Source: Janthinobacterium sp. | GTDB taxonomy: Bacteria; Pseudomonadota; Gammaproteobacteria; Burkholderiales; Chitinibacteraceae | Direction: 5' to 3' | NCBI GenBank assembly: GCA_025360045.1 | Contig: JANYCY010000091.1 | Coordinates: 16,199-80,198 of the forward strand | Length of the DNA stretch: 64,000 nucleotides | Shown here: positions 1 to 9,182 of the stretch, in pieces | Position numbering within the stretch: the stretch's first letter is position 1 | How the letters are laid out: each line of letters starts with the position of its first letter | Notes under the pieces: model-generated | The model's input: the letters and a program-made list of their open reading frames with translations, nothing else | What the model was told of the DNA's origin: nothing | The model's database searches: none | Position numbers and translations under genes: made by a program

Positions 1-349
1 GGATGAAGTTTTTCTCTTTCATCCGATCTTGCGCGATGGCGACTGAATCGCCAGATGGGCTGACTTTTACGCCTTGGCTTGCTAGCCAGCGCATGCTGTC
101 GGCGTTGACGTTTTCAAATTCGGTGGTCACGGCGGCACAATGCTTAGCAAGGGCGGCCAGTGCTTCAGGGTCGGTATAGGGTTTGCAAAGATGGACATCG
201 GCGATCTCGGCAGCGGGGGCGCTTGGATCTGGGTCGAGCACGGTTACACCATAGCCCATGGTCTTCGCTGCCATAGCAAACATGCGGCCTAGTTGGCCTC
301 CACCCAAGATGCCTAACATGGCGGGTGGGAGAATCGGCTTAACGGCCAT
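1..349 (-). CDS. purK: PurK, N5-carboxyaminoimidazole ribonucleotide synthase (N-terminal part, runs off the window)
   Basis: Only the first ~116 codons are present; the gene continues beyond position 1. The translation starts MAVKPILPPAMLGILGGGQL, with the glycine-rich GILGGGQLGRM nucleotide-fold motif typical of the PurK N-terminal domain, then the VLDPDP segment and TTEFENV. The family uses ATP and bicarbonate to carboxylate AIR to N5-CAIR in de novo purine synthesis, and PurE then isomerises the product. The ATG at 349 is preceded by AAGGA about 9 nt upstream. It is the last gene of a minus-strand purE-orf-purK run, so product and context agree. Confidence 0.95.
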   Translation of the reverse strand, partial: MAVKPILPPAMLGILGGGQLGRMFAMAAKTMGYGVTVLDPDPSAPAAEIADVHLCKPYTDPEALAALAKHCAAVTTEFENVNADSMRWLASQGVKVSPSGDSVAIAQDRMKEKNFI

Positions 350-418
350 TTTTAAATCCTTTCTTGTGTCAATTCCAGCATGGCATAACCTTGGCCACGT
401 ACGCTCTAAAAACCATCT

Positions 419-679
419 TCAATCTTTGTCTTGCCGTTGTTTTACGCCCTGCAACAGAGCAACACCCCAAAGCCCCCAGCCAAAGACCGCACCTAAAATG
501 AGGGCTAATGGCAGAATTTGTATCGTGGCGGCGATCAGTGATTTTCTTTCCAAAAAGCTGATTGCTAAAGAAAACAGCAGACCAAAGGGAAGCCCCCAGC
601 AGAAGGCCCCTCGGTAAAAGACGCTGAACAAAAAGCCTTTTTCTTCCAGCTCTGCCAGCAGTTCTTTGGTGGGTTTCAT
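419..679 (-). CDS. Small hydrophobic protein between purE and purK (unknown function)
   Basis: An 86-residue protein. It has a charged N terminus ([15 protein letters not shown]), two hydrophobic stretches (about residues 20-45 and 50-77) and a basic/acidic tail (KQRQDKD), so it is probably an inner-membrane protein with two membrane segments. The start ATG overlaps the purE stop as ATGA, indicating translational coupling, and purK begins 69 bp downstream. I do not recognise the family. Its position inside a purine operon suggests co-expression, but nothing in the sequence ties it to purine synthesis. Confidence 0.7.
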   Translation of the reverse strand: MKPTKELLAELEEKGFLFSVFYRGAFCWGLPFGLLFSLAISFLERKSLIAATIQILPLALILGAVFGWGLWGVALLQGVKQRQDKD

Positions 680-1164
680 TCTACTTCGGGCAGTTCCATC
701 GCCAGCACGGTTTCTTTTTGCTCAGCCCTAAATGCGGCTAGCTTGGTGGCCAGCTCAGGAATGGCATTAGCGAGTAGAGAAACAGCAAATAGCGCCGCAT
801 TAGCAGCACCCGCTTCGCCGATCGCAAAAGTAGCAACAGGGATACCCTTAGGCATTTGCACGATGGAAAGCAGCGAGTCTTCACCACGCAGATATTTAGA
901 TGGAACAGGCACGCCCAGCACTGGAATCGTTGTTTTCGCTGCAATCATCCCTGGCAGATGCGCTGCACCACCTGCGCCTGCAATAATGCATTGCAAGCCG
1001 CGAGCTGCAGCCGTTTCGGCGTATTCAAACAGCAAATCAGGGGTGCGATGCGCAGAAACAACGCGACATTCAAATGCCACGCCAAAGGCTTTTAGTTGCT
1101 TAGCGGCATGCTGCATGACTTCCCAGTCACTATTGCTACCCATTACAACGCCGACTTGAATCAT
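676..1164 (-). CDS. purE: PurE, N5-carboxyaminoimidazole ribonucleotide mutase
   Basis: 162 residues, the usual length of class I PurE. The N-terminal [14 protein letters not shown] motif binds the phosphate and ribose of the nucleotide. SAHRTPD carries the catalytic histidine, and the [11 protein letters not shown] and GVPVPS segments are conserved in the octameric enzyme. It moves the carboxylate from N5 to C4 of CAIR, the step after PurK. First gene of the purE-orf86-purK group; the upstream 270 bp should contain its promoter, though I cannot assign one firmly. Confidence 0.97.
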   Translation of the reverse strand: MIQVGVVMGSNSDWEVMQHAAKQLKAFGVAFECRVVSAHRTPDLLFEYAETAAARGLQCIIAGAGGAAHLPGMIAAKTTIPVLGVPVPSKYLRGEDSLLSIVQMPKGIPVATFAIGEAGAANAALFAVSLLANAIPELATKLAAFRAEQKETVLAMELPEVE

Positions 1165-1263
1165 GGGTTTTCCCCGTGTAAAGAATGAATGTTACCGAAA
1201 AAATGAGAATAAGGGACAGTTTCAATTGCCCTGTAGCCCAAAGAGTACTGCACTTCATTGCTT

Positions 1264-1299
1264 GGACGGCCGATTCCAGATGGAAAAGCGTCCTTTTTT
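1264..1299 (+). terminator. Terminator-like hairpin on the plus strand upstream of purE
   Basis: GGACG pairs with CGTCC, and an inner TTCCA/TGGAA stem stacks within it, followed by six T residues. The T-run lies on the plus strand, opposite to purE and msbA. No plus-strand protein gene precedes it. Confidence 0.45.
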
Positions 1300-1402
1300 A
1301 CTTAATATTAGCAAATTCTAATAAATGTATTGACCTGTCATAGCCGCTAAGGCATTCTGCGCACCGCGGTGCATGTACCGTGTAATTTGCAATGAACTTG
1401 AT

Positions 1403-1436
1403 ACGCTGGGAGGCTTGCTTCCCAGCGTCTTTTTTT
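1403..1436 (+). terminator. Strong plus-strand intrinsic terminator next to the msbA 3' end
   Basis: A perfect 9-bp stem (ACGCTGGGA/TCCCAGCGT) with an 8-nt loop is followed directly by CTTTTTTT on the plus strand. On the minus strand, the direction of msbA, the hairpin follows the stop codon but has no T-run. It therefore looks like the end of an unannotated plus-strand transcript, possibly a small RNA starting in the 1165-1400 gap. The same hairpin could also protect the msbA mRNA 3' end. Confidence 0.6.
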
Positions 1437-1438
1437 AT

Positions 1439-3193
1439 CTAAGAATTGGCAAATTGCGCTGCATGCATTCTGCTATACATGCCCTTGCTCGCCATCAAGG
1501 CCTGATGTGTGCCGCTTTCAACAATCTTGCCCTGTTGCATGACTACAATCCGGTTGGCGTTTTCGATGGTAGAAAGGCGGTGAGCAATCACCAGCGTGGT
1601 GCGGCCTTGCATCAGGTTTTCTAGTGCGTCTTGCACCTTGCGTTCGGATTCGGTATCTAGCGCACTGGTGGCTTCATCCAAAATCAAAATCGGCGCATCT
1701 TTATAAATGGCGCGAGCAATGGCGAGGCGCTGGCGCTGGCCACCAGACAAACGCATGCCATTTTCACCCAGCAGAGTATTCATGCCATCTGGCATGGCAT
1801 CGATAAACTCTAAGGCATGTGCTGCAATGGCCGCCTGACGTACACGGTCTAGATCGACTTCACTACCGTAAGCAATATTGGCGATCACGCTATCATTAAA
1901 TAGAATCACATCTTGCGAAACGAGGGCGATTTGCTGACGCAGGTTGCCAAGCTGGTAATCGGCTAGCGGCACTTTATCGATTAAAATTTGCCCAGCATTC
2001 AGCTCATAAAAACGCGGCAATAGATTTGCCAGCGTGGTTTTACCGCTGCCCGAGCTGCCAACAAGTGCAATGGTTTCACCTGGTAGAATGTCGAGTGAGA
2101 TGCCATCGAGTGCCGCTTTGCCATCGTTCCCATAGGCAAACTGAATGTCTTGCAAAGAAATAGCCCCTTGCACGCGGGGGAGTTGGTGCTGTCCCTGATT
2201 GGCTTCTGGCAGCTCATCCAAAATGGCAAAGACTGATTCAGCCGCAGCAAGGCCCTTATGCAGGCTTTCATTAATTTTGGTTAGATTTTTGATGGGCTGT
2301 TGCAACATCATCATAAGCACCATAAAAGCCACAAACGATCCAGCCGTCAGCGCGCCGCTTTGTGCTCGCAAGCTGGCGTAATACACAATGACAGCCAAAG
2401 TAACGCCGATTAAAAACATAATCAGCCCCGAGTTGGTGCTGGATGTGATGGCCTGCTTGACGGAAAGATGGCGCACATTGCTATTGGTATCAGCAAAACG
2501 GTTAGTTTCGTATGAAAAGCCACCGAAGATTTTAATCATGCGCTGCCCAGACAAGCTCTCGTCTAAGATTTGCGTCATCTGGCCCATGGCTGCCTGAGTT
2601 TCACGCGAAAGCCTGCGTTGGCGCTTACCTACTACGCTGATACTCACCGCTACGCCGGGCAATAAAATTAGGCAGAGCAGGGTGAGCTGCCAATCCAAAT
2701 ACAGCATATAGACGATCAGAAACACAAGGAAAAGCGAGTCTTTAACCAGTACCGTAAGCACTTTTGTGCCTGCGTCCATAATCTGGTTTACGTCGTAAGT
2801 GACTCGCGATAGCAAGACGCCAACCGAGTTTTGATCGTAAAACTTAACCGGCAGAGTGAGCAGACGGCTGAACATTCTGCTGCGCAAATTGTGCATGACC
2901 CGTGATGAAATCCAGACGCTGGTGTAGTCGTTTCCAAAGTTGGAAATCAATCGCATCAGGGCGAGGCCTAAAATCTGCGCAGGCAATATCCACGCTTGGC
3001 TTCTGGCGAGGGCCTCGGCGGCGGCGGTGGATTTTAGGTTTTTATCGACTAAAGGTTGTAATAAGCCGCCCAAGGCCACATCCACGGCTGCTGCCACAGC
3101 AAGGCAAACAATGGAAATGGCGACCATTTTCCAGTAAGGGCGAATTTCGCCCAGGATGCGCATATAAAGAGCTCGATTATTCATCGCTGACAT
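1439..3193 (-). CDS. msbA: MsbA-type lipid A flippase, ABC transporter with fused membrane and ATPase domains
   Basis: About 584 residues. The N-terminal half has six hydrophobic membrane segments. The C-terminal ATPase carries Walker A GSSGSGKTT, signature [15 protein letters not shown], Walker B ILILDEATSALD and an H-loop (VIAHRLST). The family flips lipid A-core across the inner membrane. I chose the ATG at 3193 because AAGG lies about 8 nt upstream; an in-frame ATG at 3256 would add 21 residues without family support, and another lies at 3184. A plus-strand terminator hairpin sits just after the stop codon. Confidence 0.93.
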   Translation of the reverse strand: MSAMNNRALYMRILGEIRPYWKMVAISIVCLAVAAAVDVALGGLLQPLVDKNLKSTAAAEALARSQAWILPAQILGLALMRLISNFGNDYTSVWISSRVMHNLRSRMFSRLLTLPVKFYDQNSVGVLLSRVTYDVNQIMDAGTKVLTVLVKDSLFLVFLIVYMLYLDWQLTLLCLILLPGVAVSISVVGKRQRRLSRETQAAMGQMTQILDESLSGQRMIKIFGGFSYETNRFADTNSNVRHLSVKQAITSSTNSGLIMFLIGVTLAVIVYYASLRAQSGALTAGSFVAFMVLMMMLQQPIKNLTKINESLHKGLAAAESVFAILDELPEANQGQHQLPRVQGAISLQDIQFAYGNDGKAALDGISLDILPGETIALVGSSGSGKTTLANLLPRFYELNAGQILIDKVPLADYQLGNLRQQIALVSQDVILFNDSVIANIAYGSEVDLDRVRQAAIAAHALEFIDAMPDGMNTLLGENGMRLSGGQRQRLAIARAIYKDAPILILDEATSALDTESERKVQDALENLMQGRTTLVIAHRLSTIENANRIVVMQQGKIVESGTHQALMASKGMYSRMHAAQFANS

Positions 3194-3338
3194 CGGCGTG
3201 CCTTGGTTCAGGTTTTTCGGACAGGGGCGGATTATACGCTGTAGCTGGCCGTTCATGGGCGGGAGGAATTCGCCGTTTTGGGCCAGGGAATTTAATGTCC
3301 TTTAGGGCGGGCCATACCTGTCCTACATATTTAGCGGC

Positions 3339-4055
3339 TCACAAATCCCCGTATCTGCTTTGCAAGATAGCCGCAATCACCGGCGCTACCGTTTCGGTGC
3401 GAAAGATTCTGGGGCCAAGGATCAGCGGGGTGTAGCCAGCGGCCACCGCAAGTGTTTCTTCGGCATCAGAAAACCCACCTTCCGGGCCGATTAAAACGGC
3501 GGCGCTGCGGGCGCTGGGTGGCAGTTCACTTTGCCGGATTGCGCCTATCGGCGAGAGCAGTAGCTTGAGTTCGGCAGCTTGTGCCAGCGCTTGCTCAAAC
3601 TTGATGGCAGGCAAAATGACCGGCACTCGGGTACGGCCGCATTGCTCGCAGGCCGATACTGCGATGGCTTGCCAATGGGCAAGGCGTTTTTCGGCGCGCT
3701 CACCGCTAAGGCGCTGCTGGCAATACTCGGAGATCACCGGCTGAATACGGCTGACACCCAGCTCGCTGGCTTTTTGGATGGTGTAATCCATACGATCGCT
3801 GGCCGAGATTGCTTGAACCAGCGTGAGATCCAGCGGCGATTCCCTATCTTGCTCGTCCCAAGCGAGCACTTCGACCGCTACATGGCGCTTGCCCATTTCG
3901 GTGACGCGCGCGGCGTATTCACCGCCTTGCCCATTAAACAAGATGATGTCGTCATCAGGCTGCAAGCGCAGCACTTGTACATGGCGGGCAACACTTTCTG
4001 GCAGGTTAAAGCCAAGGCCAGCGGCCAGCGGCATATCAAGGAAAAATCTAGGCAT
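3339..4055 (-). CDS. rsmE: RsmE, 16S rRNA (uracil1498-N3)-methyltransferase
   Basis: About 238 residues starting MPRFFLDMPL, a common start for this family. It has the SPOUT-type C-terminal region, with IGPEGGFSDAE and a GPRIFRTETV motif that forms the knotted SAM-binding site. It methylates N3 of U1498 in 16S rRNA. GAGG lies 5 nt before the ATG at 4055. A longer in-frame start at 4109 exists but adds 18 atypical residues. It lies ~145 bp upstream of msbA on the same strand. Confidence 0.94.
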   Translation of the reverse strand: MPRFFLDMPLAAGLGFNLPESVARHVQVLRLQPDDDIILFNGQGGEYAARVTEMGKRHVAVEVLAWDEQDRESPLDLTLVQAISASDRMDYTIQKASELGVSRIQPVISEYCQQRLSGERAEKRLAHWQAIAVSACEQCGRTRVPVILPAIKFEQALAQAAELKLLLSPIGAIRQSELPPSARSAAVLIGPEGGFSDAEETLAVAAGYTPLILGPRIFRTETVAPVIAAILQSRYGDL

Positions 4056-4479
4056 ATCCACCTCGTACATTTGAGGACTTGGTATACCGCAAGGAGGCAG
4101 GGGATTCAAGTGCTGGCAGGGATTTTGCCTGATCTGCTAGGGGCTAGAAATCAAGCTGCGCCCTGAGCATGCCCTGAGTTTGGATATGACGTTTTGATTA
4201 AGTACAAATTTAATACAATGTTTATAAGCCTCGTGACATCAAATTGAAGCAGAATATGCTGATGGACTGCTTGGCTGTGGCATTATTCTGGTACTTAGGA
4301 CTTGGTTGATATTAATTTCTAAGGTGATTAGCCCGTCATCCCCGAGTGTTTTTATCGGGGATCCAGCCGCGCAGCTGGATTCCCGCCAAAGGCATGCGGG
4401 AATGACGGTAAAGTTATCTCGGGATGTATTTCGAGCCGTATGCCTATCGTTAAACCCCTTTTGAAAGAAGCCTCTCTGT
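4056..4479. other. Intergenic region between rsmE and the RND efflux genes, holding one dispersed repeat
   Basis: No supported gene. It should carry the divergent promoters for rsmE and the RND permease gene, which I cannot place with confidence. The centre holds a GTCATCCCCG...CGGGAATGACGG inverted repeat (4333-4408). Just after it the sequence TATTTCGAGCC recurs near 20690, next to another copy of the same repeat. Confidence 0.6.
4333..4408. repeat. GTCATCCCCG/CGGGAATGACGG inverted repeat, copy 1
   Basis: The outer arms CCGTCATCCCCG and CGGGAATGACGG pair, and an inner GGGGATCCAGC/GCTGGATTCCC stem pairs within. Related copies are at 20490-20566 and 53381-53482. The pattern is the widely dispersed 'attccc...gggaat' type seen in many proteobacteria (the Neisseria dRS3 repeats are of similar style). 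Confidence 0.75.
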
Positions 4480-7400
4480 ATGTGGATAACCAAGGTAAGT
4501 ATCAAACATCCGGTCTTTGCAACGATGGTGATGTTGGCGCTGCTGGTATTGGGTATGGCGTCGTATGGCTTGCTGCCGGTGGAGCGTATGCCGCCCGTGG
4601 CCAGTCCACAGGTATTTATACAGCTCAGTTATCCGGGTGCATCGCCAGAGGCAATTGAAAACGATTTGATCAAGCCGCTAGAAGAGCAGATCAATACCGT
4701 GAACGGAGTGAAGCGTATCTGGGCCACGGCGCGTGAAGGCTCGGCCTTTATGTCGATAGAGTTTCGTATGGATGCGAACTCGGCCAATGGCTTACAAGAA
4801 ATCCGCGATAAAGTGGCCTTGATTAAGCCTAACTTTCCTAAGGAAGCCAAAGATCCTCTGGTCTTAAAGGCAGATATCAGTGGAGAAGATCAGCCTGTAG
4901 TCCAGCTTGCACTGCGATCCGGCACGCTCAGCCTGCGTGAGTTGAGTATGTTGTCCGAGCAGGTGGTGGTGAAGCGCTTACGCACAGCCCCTGGCGTGGG
5001 CAGCATTAATAGTAATGGTTTGGTGAACCGCCAAATTCAACTGCGCCTGCGCCGTGATGCGCTTAATAGCTATGGGCTTGGGGTTGATCAGGTAATCAAT
5101 GCTGTGCGCGAAGCCAACCAAGACGTGCCTGCGGGCCGGATTGTGAATGGCGATCACGAGCAGCTGGTGCGCCTCGAAGGCAAGATTAAAGACCCTAAGC
5201 AATTTGGCAAAATCATTGTGGCTCGCCAAGCCAATACGCCGGTTTATCTAGAGCAGGTCGCCGATGTGATTGATGGCGAGCAAGAGCGCACGTCGATTTC
5301 GCGCCTTGATGGGCAATCCGTCATCAGCTTGGATATCTTCCCGATTCAAGGAAGCAATATTGTTGAGCTGGGCGATGGCGTAAAGGCGGTGGTAGAGAAG
5401 ATGCAATCTTCCTTACCAGCAGGGGCCGAGCTGACCATTGTGCAGGCCAGTTCGGATGAAATTAAAAGCGCGCTGAATCACACAAAAATCACGATATTAG
5501 AAGGCGGTATTCTGACGACGCTGATCGTGTTTATGTTTTTGCATTCATGGCGCAGTACGGTGATTACCGCTTTAACCCTACCGATCTCCGTGATTGCGAC
5601 GTTTATTGTGGTACATGCCTGCGGCTTTTCTTTGAATATGCTGACGTTGATGGCGTTGAGCTTGTCGATAGGCTTATTGATTGATGACGCGATTGTGGTG
5701 CGAGAAAACATCGTCCGCCATTTAGGCATGGGTAAAAACCACCTCAGAGCTGCGCACGAGGGGACAGAGGAAATTGGTCTTGCGGTGATGGCAACCACTT
5801 TTGCCATTGTGGCAGTGTTTGTGCCAGTGGCATTTATGCACGGCATTATCGGGCAGTTTTTCTTTCAGTTTGGGATTACCGTCACGGTGGCGGTACTGGT
5901 GTCGCTGTTTGTTAGCTTTACGCTTGACCCGATGCTGTCTTCTATCTGGCACGATCCTGAAGGTAATCGCTTTAAAAGCTGGCCACGGATGGGCCGGTTT
6001 ATGGCGGCTTTTGAGCGCAAGATTGAATCTTTGCACGTGGTCTATGGGCGCTTTCTGGCTTGGTCCTTGGGCAAAAGAAAAACGGTATTAGCCGCCGCAT
6101 GTGCCTTTTTTATTGGCAGCCTATTTTTACTACCCTTTATTGGTACAGAGTTTGAGCCCAAGCAGGATCTGGGTTTGGTGCGTATGCAATTGAATACGCC
6201 GATTGGCTCTAGCCTGACGTACACCGACGATAAGGTGAAGCAGATTGAAGCCTCTTTAAAATCATTTAAAGAAATTGCTTCGGTGCAAACGGCTGTGGGC
6301 GTACAAAACAGCAAGAATATGGCGGAAATTACGCTCAAATTAATCGAGCGTAAAAAACGCAGATCACAAGACGATATCGAAAAAGAAATTCGTAAGGCGG
6401 TGGGCCGTGTAGCAGGTGTTGAATTATCCATAGGCGGCGGTGGCGGTAAGCCGATCTTTATTAGCGTTTTTGGCCCAGACGCAGGCAAGCTCAGCGAAAT
6501 TACCAGTAATTTAATGCAGAAAATCGCCAAGATTCCAGGCGTGGTTGATTTGGAAAGCAGCGAAAAAGCCTTTACTCCGACGGTAGCCATCAAAATTGAT
6601 AATGAAGCGGCCAACGATTTAGGCCTCAATAATGCCCAGATCGGCAATGCATTACGCTCATTGATTTCTGGCGAAACCATTAGCCATTATTTGGCAAGCG
6701 ATGGGCAAAATTATGATGTGGTGGTGCAATTGGCCGAACAAGACCGCCGCACGGCTTCAGACTTGGGCGATTTGTATTTAAGCAGCAGTAAAAGCAATAG
6801 CGATGGCTCGCCCAAGCTAGTGTCTTTGCGCCAAGTGGCTAGCTTAGAAAAAAGCACCAGTGCCCAGCAATTAAAACGCCTCGATATGCAACGCCGTGTT
6901 TCGCTCTACGCTAATGTGCAAGGTCGTCCTAGCGGTACGGTCAGTGGTGAAGTGCAAGCGCTGTTGGATAAAACCGAATTACCCGCTGGCTATCACTTTG
7001 GTACAGGCGGCCAGCAGGCCGAGATGCAAGAAGCGGTTGCTGCCTTCCTTGGTGCAATTGGCCTAGCGCTGATCTTTATTTACTTTGTTTTAGCTTCGCA
7101 ATTTGGCAGCTTTTTACAGCCGCTGGCGATTATGGCGTCCCTGCCATTCTCACTGACGGGCGCGTTATTGGCCTTATTCTTTACCGGCACCACCATCAAT
7201 TTATTCTCCATGATCGGTTTTATGATGCTGCTCGGTTTAGCGGTTAAAAACGCGATTCTTCTGGTGGATTTTGCCAACACCGCCAAGCGGGAAGGGCAGA
7301 CGGTAAAAGACGCTTTGCTCTCTGCTGGGCAAGTTCGTTTGCGCCCGATTTTGATGACCACCGCGGCGATGATTTTTGGCATGTTGCCCATGTCGCTGGG

Positions 7401-7575
7401 TTTGGGCGAGGGCGGAGAAACACAAGCCGCAATGGGCCGGGCGATTATTGGGGGGGTGATTTCCTCCACCGTGCTGACCTTGATTGTGGTGCCGATTTTA
7501 TACGCCTATCTCGACGGCTGGGCCGTCAAGCGTAAAGCGCGTAAGGCGCTGAAACTGGCGGTCGTTTCCGCATAA
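4480..7575 (+). CDS. RND-family multidrug efflux permease (AcrB/MdtB-like)
   Basis: 1031 residues, normal for the HAE1/RND permeases. The first membrane segment begins MWITKVSIKHPVFATMVM. Two large periplasmic loops separate two sets of six membrane helices. The proton-relay region shows SIGLLIDDAIVVREN with paired aspartates, and the second half carries GLAVKNAILLVDFAN. It exports hydrophobic or amphiphilic compounds by proton antiport. The start at 4480 has only a weak AGAAG sequence upstream. The adaptor gene follows 57 bp downstream, the reverse of the usual adaptor-then-permease order, and there is no outer-membrane channel gene nearby. Confidence 0.94.
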   Translation: MWITKVSIKHPVFATMVMLALLVLGMASYGLLPVERMPPVASPQVFIQLSYPGASPEAIENDLIKPLEEQINTVNGVKRIWATAREGSAFMSIEFRMDANSANGLQEIRDKVALIKPNFPKEAKDPLVLKADISGEDQPVVQLALRSGTLSLRELSMLSEQVVVKRLRTAPGVGSINSNGLVNRQIQLRLRRDALNSYGLGVDQVINAVREANQDVPAGRIVNGDHEQLVRLEGKIKDPKQFGKIIVARQANTPVYLEQVADVIDGEQERTSISRLDGQSVISLDIFPIQGSNIVELGDGVKAVVEKMQSSLPAGAELTIVQASSDEIKSALNHTKITILEGGILTTLIVFMFLHSWRSTVITALTLPISVIATFIVVHACGFSLNMLTLMALSLSIGLLIDDAIVVRENIVRHLGMGKNHLRAAHEGTEEIGLAVMATTFAIVAVFVPVAFMHGIIGQFFFQFGITVTVAVLVSLFVSFTLDPMLSSIWHDPEGNRFKSWPRMGRFMAAFERKIESLHVVYGRFLAWSLGKRKTVLAAACAFFIGSLFLLPFIGTEFEPKQDLGLVRMQLNTPIGSSLTYTDDKVKQIEASLKSFKEIASVQTAVGVQNSKNMAEITLKLIERKKRRSQDDIEKEIRKAVGRVAGVELSIGGGGGKPIFISVFGPDAGKLSEITSNLMQKIAKIPGVVDLESSEKAFTPTVAIKIDNEAANDLGLNNAQIGNALRSLISGETISHYLASDGQNYDVVVQLAEQDRRTASDLGDLYLSSSKSNSDGSPKLVSLRQVASLEKSTSAQQLKRLDMQRRVSLYANVQGRPSGTVSGEVQALLDKTELPAGYHFGTGGQQAEMQEAVAAFLGAIGLALIFIYFVLASQFGSFLQPLAIMASLPFSLTGALLALFFTGTTINLFSMIGFMMLLGLAVKNAILLVDFANTAKREGQTVKDALLSAGQVRLRPILMTTAAMIFGMLPMSLGLGEGGETQAAMGRAIIGGVISSTVLTLIVVPILYAYLDGWAVKRKARKALKLAVVSA

Positions 7576-7632
7576 ATTGTAGCGTTCAAAGATGATTGAC
7601 CTTGCTCTCATCATTAATCAGGAATAAATGCG

Positions 7633-8754
7633 ATGACTGTATTTAAAAAAAGAAGTATTGGCCTGGGCTTATTGTTTGTGGTGCTGGCTGCGGGGGGCGT
7701 AGCGTTTACTCAGGGCAAGGCGAAAGAGCCTAAAGCAGAAGACAAAAACGCTCCACGTAAATTGGAGTTTGCTGCGGCAGATTTGGCGGTGGTTACCTTG
7801 CGCCCTTTGGATCAATCCATTCCTATCAACGGGGCTTTGCAGGCAGTGAACCATGCTGCACTGCGCTCTAAAGTATCAGCCCAAGTCGATCAAGTTTTGG
7901 TGCGTGAAGGCGAGGAAGTCAAAGCGGGGCAGATCTTGGCGCGCTTTGATGCCAGCAATATTGCGGCGCAATTAAACGAGCGGCAAAGCAATCTGGAAAT
8001 GGCCAAGGCCGAGCTGAGCCTAGCCGAAAAAACCCACGGCAAAAATCAGACTTTACAAAAACAGGGCTTTATTTCTGGTAATGCCTTTGATAGCAGCTCC
8101 AGCAGCCTTGCCGTTAGCCTCGCTAAATTAAAAGCGATTCAGGCGCAAGTGGCCGTGGCCAAAAACGCCATGGACGATATGGTGCTGCATGCCCCAATTG
8201 GCGGGCAGATCAGTAAGCGCTTTATTCAGCCTGGTGAAAAGGTTGATCAGAATTCTGAGCTATTTAATATCGTTGATTTATCCGCGATGGAGCTGCAAGT
8301 GGCCGTGCCAGCCAGCCAAATCGCCAATGTATCGGCAGGCCAGCTGGCCGAGTTTCAAGTCGATGGCTTTAGCGGCAAAGTATTTAATGGCACGGTGCAG
8401 CGCATCAACCCAGAAGTCGAGAAAAACTCCCGTGCCATTACCGTGTTTATTGCGGTGAAAAACCCTGCAGGCGCTTTGCGCGGCGGCATGTTTGCCAAAG
8501 GACAGCTCGCACTTGGGCAATCACAAGCCAAACTCACGATTCCCAATAGCGCCGTACTCGGTGGCGCAACCGACCCTTATGTCTATAGCCTAGAAAACGG
8601 CAAAATCGCCCAAAGAAAAGTTGGCTTGGGAAGTAATGACGAGCGCAGCGGCTTAGTAGAAATCACCACCGGCCTAAACGCTGGCACAAAAGTGCTGGCT
8701 AGAAAAATGGACGGCATTAAGCCGGGTATGGTGGCGACTGCGGTGGGGGGCTAG
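7633..8754 (+). CDS. RND efflux periplasmic adaptor (membrane fusion protein)
   Basis: 373 residues. A signal or anchor segment (about residues 8-27) is followed by a lipoyl-like half-motif (HAALRSKVSAQVDQVLVREG), an alpha-helical hairpin rich in Ala/Leu/Lys (about 120-180), the second lipoyl half (LHAPIGGQISKRFIQPGEKV) and beta-barrel and membrane-proximal domains. It links the inner-membrane pump to a TolC-type channel. AGGA lies 9 nt before the ATG. It is co-oriented with the permease and certainly works with it; the outer-membrane partner must be encoded elsewhere. Confidence 0.93.
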   Translation: MTVFKKRSIGLGLLFVVLAAGGVAFTQGKAKEPKAEDKNAPRKLEFAAADLAVVTLRPLDQSIPINGALQAVNHAALRSKVSAQVDQVLVREGEEVKAGQILARFDASNIAAQLNERQSNLEMAKAELSLAEKTHGKNQTLQKQGFISGNAFDSSSSSLAVSLAKLKAIQAQVAVAKNAMDDMVLHAPIGGQISKRFIQPGEKVDQNSELFNIVDLSAMELQVAVPASQIANVSAGQLAEFQVDGFSGKVFNGTVQRINPEVEKNSRAITVFIAVKNPAGALRGGMFAKGQLALGQSQAKLTIPNSAVLGGATDPYVYSLENGKIAQRKVGLGSNDERSGLVEITTGLNAGTKVLARKMDGIKPGMVATAVGG

Positions 8755-8766
8755 GCTTATTTATAT

Positions 8767-9138
8767 TCGCAGGGTGGGGTTAACTCCATCCGGGCTAAGA
8801 AAAGTCCAAAAGATCTTTTTAGTGCCTTCGGCACGTTAATTTTGGAGCGGTTGCCACCGCGGGGGCGTTCTTTTCTTGAACGGCCAAGAAACGAACCAAA
8901 AGAAGGCCGCCCCACGAAACACGAAGGCCCCTACGCTGCGGACAATCGAGTCGGCGGCGGGCGGGATTGGCTCGCTGCCTCGCTCCCTTGCCGAAACCCC
9001 GCCCCGCTTGTTCCTCGCTACGGCGTGTTTCAAGGGGACTTTAAAGCCCTATGCAGAGAGCGTAGTCATTACGTTTTTTGCTGTTTGCTAATGACAAAAC
9101 AATTTGCTTAGCACGTATGGGTTGCACCTGCCCTACGA
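8767..9138. repeat. ~360-bp inverted-repeat element, copy 1
   Basis: Imperfect terminal inverted repeats are present: CGCAGGGTGGGGTTAACTCC at the left and GGTTGCACCTGCCCTACGA at the right, each joined to a GCTAAG/CTTAGC block. The interior is highly similar to 55559-55919 and to 63729-64000 in reverse complement: GAAACGAA, GGACAATCGAGTCGGCGGC, GGCTCGCTGCCTCGCTCCC, CGTGTTTCAAGGGG. It has no convincing coding content; short frames inside it are repeat translations. It fills most of the 455-bp gap between the adaptor gene and creD. Confidence 0.8.
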
Positions 9139-9182
9139 AAAATTCAGCTTAGGGCATTGGTTTGGGGTGATATGCATTTTAA

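Noticed and set aside
1165..1302. 6S RNA (ssrS) candidate near purE
   Set aside because: I looked for the conserved central bubble and closing-stem sequences and could not find them on either strand.
4239..4505. 88-codon frame reading through the GTCATCCCCG repeat
   Set aside because: The central part is the well-known spurious translation of this repeat type (VIPA..., ...GDDG).
8836..9111. Open frames in the ~360-bp element
   Set aside because: Frames exist on both strands and arise from the GC-rich repeat; no start site, domain or conserved protein pattern is visible.
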